Below, in pieces: positions 5,166 through 5,630 of a stretch of DNA of 5,630 nucleotides (the first letter of the stretch is position 1; every line of letters begins with the position of its first letter). The translations under genes and the position numbers were made by a program. The notes under the pieces are model-generated. The model searched no databases. It saw only the letters and a program-made list of their open reading frames with translations, and was not told the origin of the DNA. Origin of the DNA: an uncultured Gammaproteobacteria bacterium (GTDB lineage: Bacteria > Pseudomonadota > Gammaproteobacteria > Pseudomonadales > Azotimanducaceae); assembly GCA_913043075.1 (NCBI GenBank), contig CAJWLI010000104.1, positions 1 to 5,630 of the forward strand, read 5' to 3'.

Positions 5166-5630
5166 CTACCGAATAAATTTTTCCAAATCCTTTAAAGGAT
5201 GGGAATCTCCCCAGGGCGATTCAAAAAACTTCTCAATATATTCTTTCGGCACCTCAGAAGAAGAGGAAAATCTCCACCTAGGATTGCGATCTTTGTCAAT
5301 CAATAATGCTCTAACTCCTTCAACAAAATCAGAGTCACGCGAACAATGATAAGCAATAATTAGTTCCATTCGGAATAGATCTGCTAAGTTTTTGTCTTTG
5401 CCCCTCAACATTTGTTCTTGAAAAATTCTAGCCGTGGTGGGAGAACCTCCGAAGTAATTATCTTTAGCTCCTGACATCCAATCATTAGAACTCAGTGTTG
5501 GCAAACGTTTTTCAAATTCTTGCAAGAAATCTTCAGCAGATAGGCAGGCTTCAATTAGGCTCGCAATTTCAAATCGGTGGTCAAATAAATCACTTGAATC
5601 TTCTGCCTCCATTTCAAATTTTTTAAGGAC
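5166..5630 (-). CDS. 3-hydroxyisobutyryl-CoA hydrolase / enoyl-CoA hydratase family protein, C-terminal 154 residues (partial)
   Basis: The frame is open to the right edge, so the Met at 5612 is internal and the true start lies outside. The visible 154 residues match the C-terminal half of the ECH_2 type of the crotonase superfamily. SPTTARIFQEQM begins at about visible residue 63, followed by LADLFRMELIIAYHC (82-96) and the strong family block FVEGVRALLIDKDRNPRW (102-119), then a FFESPWGDSHPL tail. Characterised members hydrolyse 3-hydroxyisobutyryl-CoA in valine catabolism. Some relatives are annotated only as enoyl-CoA hydratases, and the catalytic N-terminal half is not visible, so the substrate cannot be settled. 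The gene points toward ygfZ and stops one base after it, and no functional tie to sdhE or ygfZ is evident. Confidence 0.85.
   Translation of the reverse strand, partial: VLKKFEMEAEDSSDLFDHRFEIASLIEACLSAEDFLQEFEKRLPTLSSNDWMSGAKDNYFGGSPTTARIFQEQMLRGKDKNLADLFRMELIIAYHCSRDSDFVEGVRALLIDKDRNPRWRFSSSSEVPKEYIEKFFESPWGDSHPLKDLEKFIR
5187..5200. repeat. 14-bp perfect palindrome near the end of the right-edge gene
   Basis: ATCCTTTAAAGGAT is self-complementary and lies about 23 bases downstream of the ygfZ stop, inside the last codons of the minus-strand gene (they encode part of HPLKDL). As RNA it would form a 5-bp stem with a TTAA loop. On the minus strand it is followed by a T/A-rich run, and on the plus strand it is not. 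It may contribute to 3'-end formation, but a typical terminator is not shown. Confidence 0.3.

Noticed and set aside
4948..5349. 133-codon plus-strand open frame across the ygfZ end and the right-edge gene
   Set aside because: It is a different frame over the ygfZ 3' end and antisense to a recognisable hydrolase family block; its composition (many Lys and Ser) is typical of a shadow frame.
1..5630. A novel defence, mobile or biosynthetic system
   Set aside because: All substantial coding sequence is accounted for by core envelope-stress, NAD, flavin/iron-sulfur maturation and CoA-ester genes; no unexplained ORF, repeat array or element boundary was seen.

Overview
The window looks like chromosomal core DNA from a moderately AT-rich gammaproteobacterium, probably aquatic and distantly Pseudomonas-like. 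The evidence is gene content and order: mucD/degP, rseB (mucB), rseA (mucA) and rpoE (algU) on the minus strand, then nadB on the plus strand, sdhE on minus, ygfZ on plus, and the C-terminal part of a CoA-ester hydrolase/enoyl-CoA hydratase family protein on minus. The algU-mucA-mucB-mucD cluster beside nadB, with sdhE and ygfZ close by, is a known gammaproteobacterial neighbourhood. No mobile element, tRNA, rRNA, CRISPR array or phage gene is visible. I found no candidate for a wholly new biological system.

Left part (1-2354, minus strand): an envelope-stress operon. A sigma-E-type promoter lies directly upstream of rpoE. It is followed by rpoE (ECF sigma factor), rseA (membrane anti-sigma factor), rseB (periplasmic modulator; its ATG overlaps the rseA stop as TGATG) and the first 39 codons of an HtrA-type periplasmic protease, mucD/degP, which runs off the left edge. 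No mucC/rseC gene lies between rseB and mucD. RseA should hold RpoE at the membrane, RseB should protect RseA and sense damage, and release of RpoE should feed back on the operon and raise the protease.

Middle (2355-4315): a divergent intergenic region leads into nadB (L-aspartate oxidase, first step of NAD synthesis), full length with its key residues. nadB converges on sdhE, the small factor that promotes covalent FAD attachment to succinate dehydrogenase. Their 3' ends overlap by a perfect 8-bp palindrome, so both genes finish with the same codons, AAT TGA.

Right part (4316-5630): sdhE and ygfZ diverge from a 78-bp spacer that contains a palindromic -10-like element (AGTATACT). ygfZ encodes a short form of the folate-binding iron-sulfur cluster protein. 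It converges with a one-base gap on the partial hydrolase/hydratase gene, which is open to the right edge.

The main annotation points are these: the true rpoE start is probably the TTG at 2304 rather than the upstream TTG at 2337, which lies inside the promoter; the mucD fragment at the left edge is easy to miss because it is short, partial and starts with GTG; the right-edge gene continues past its first visible Met; and four of the seven visible starts are non-ATG.
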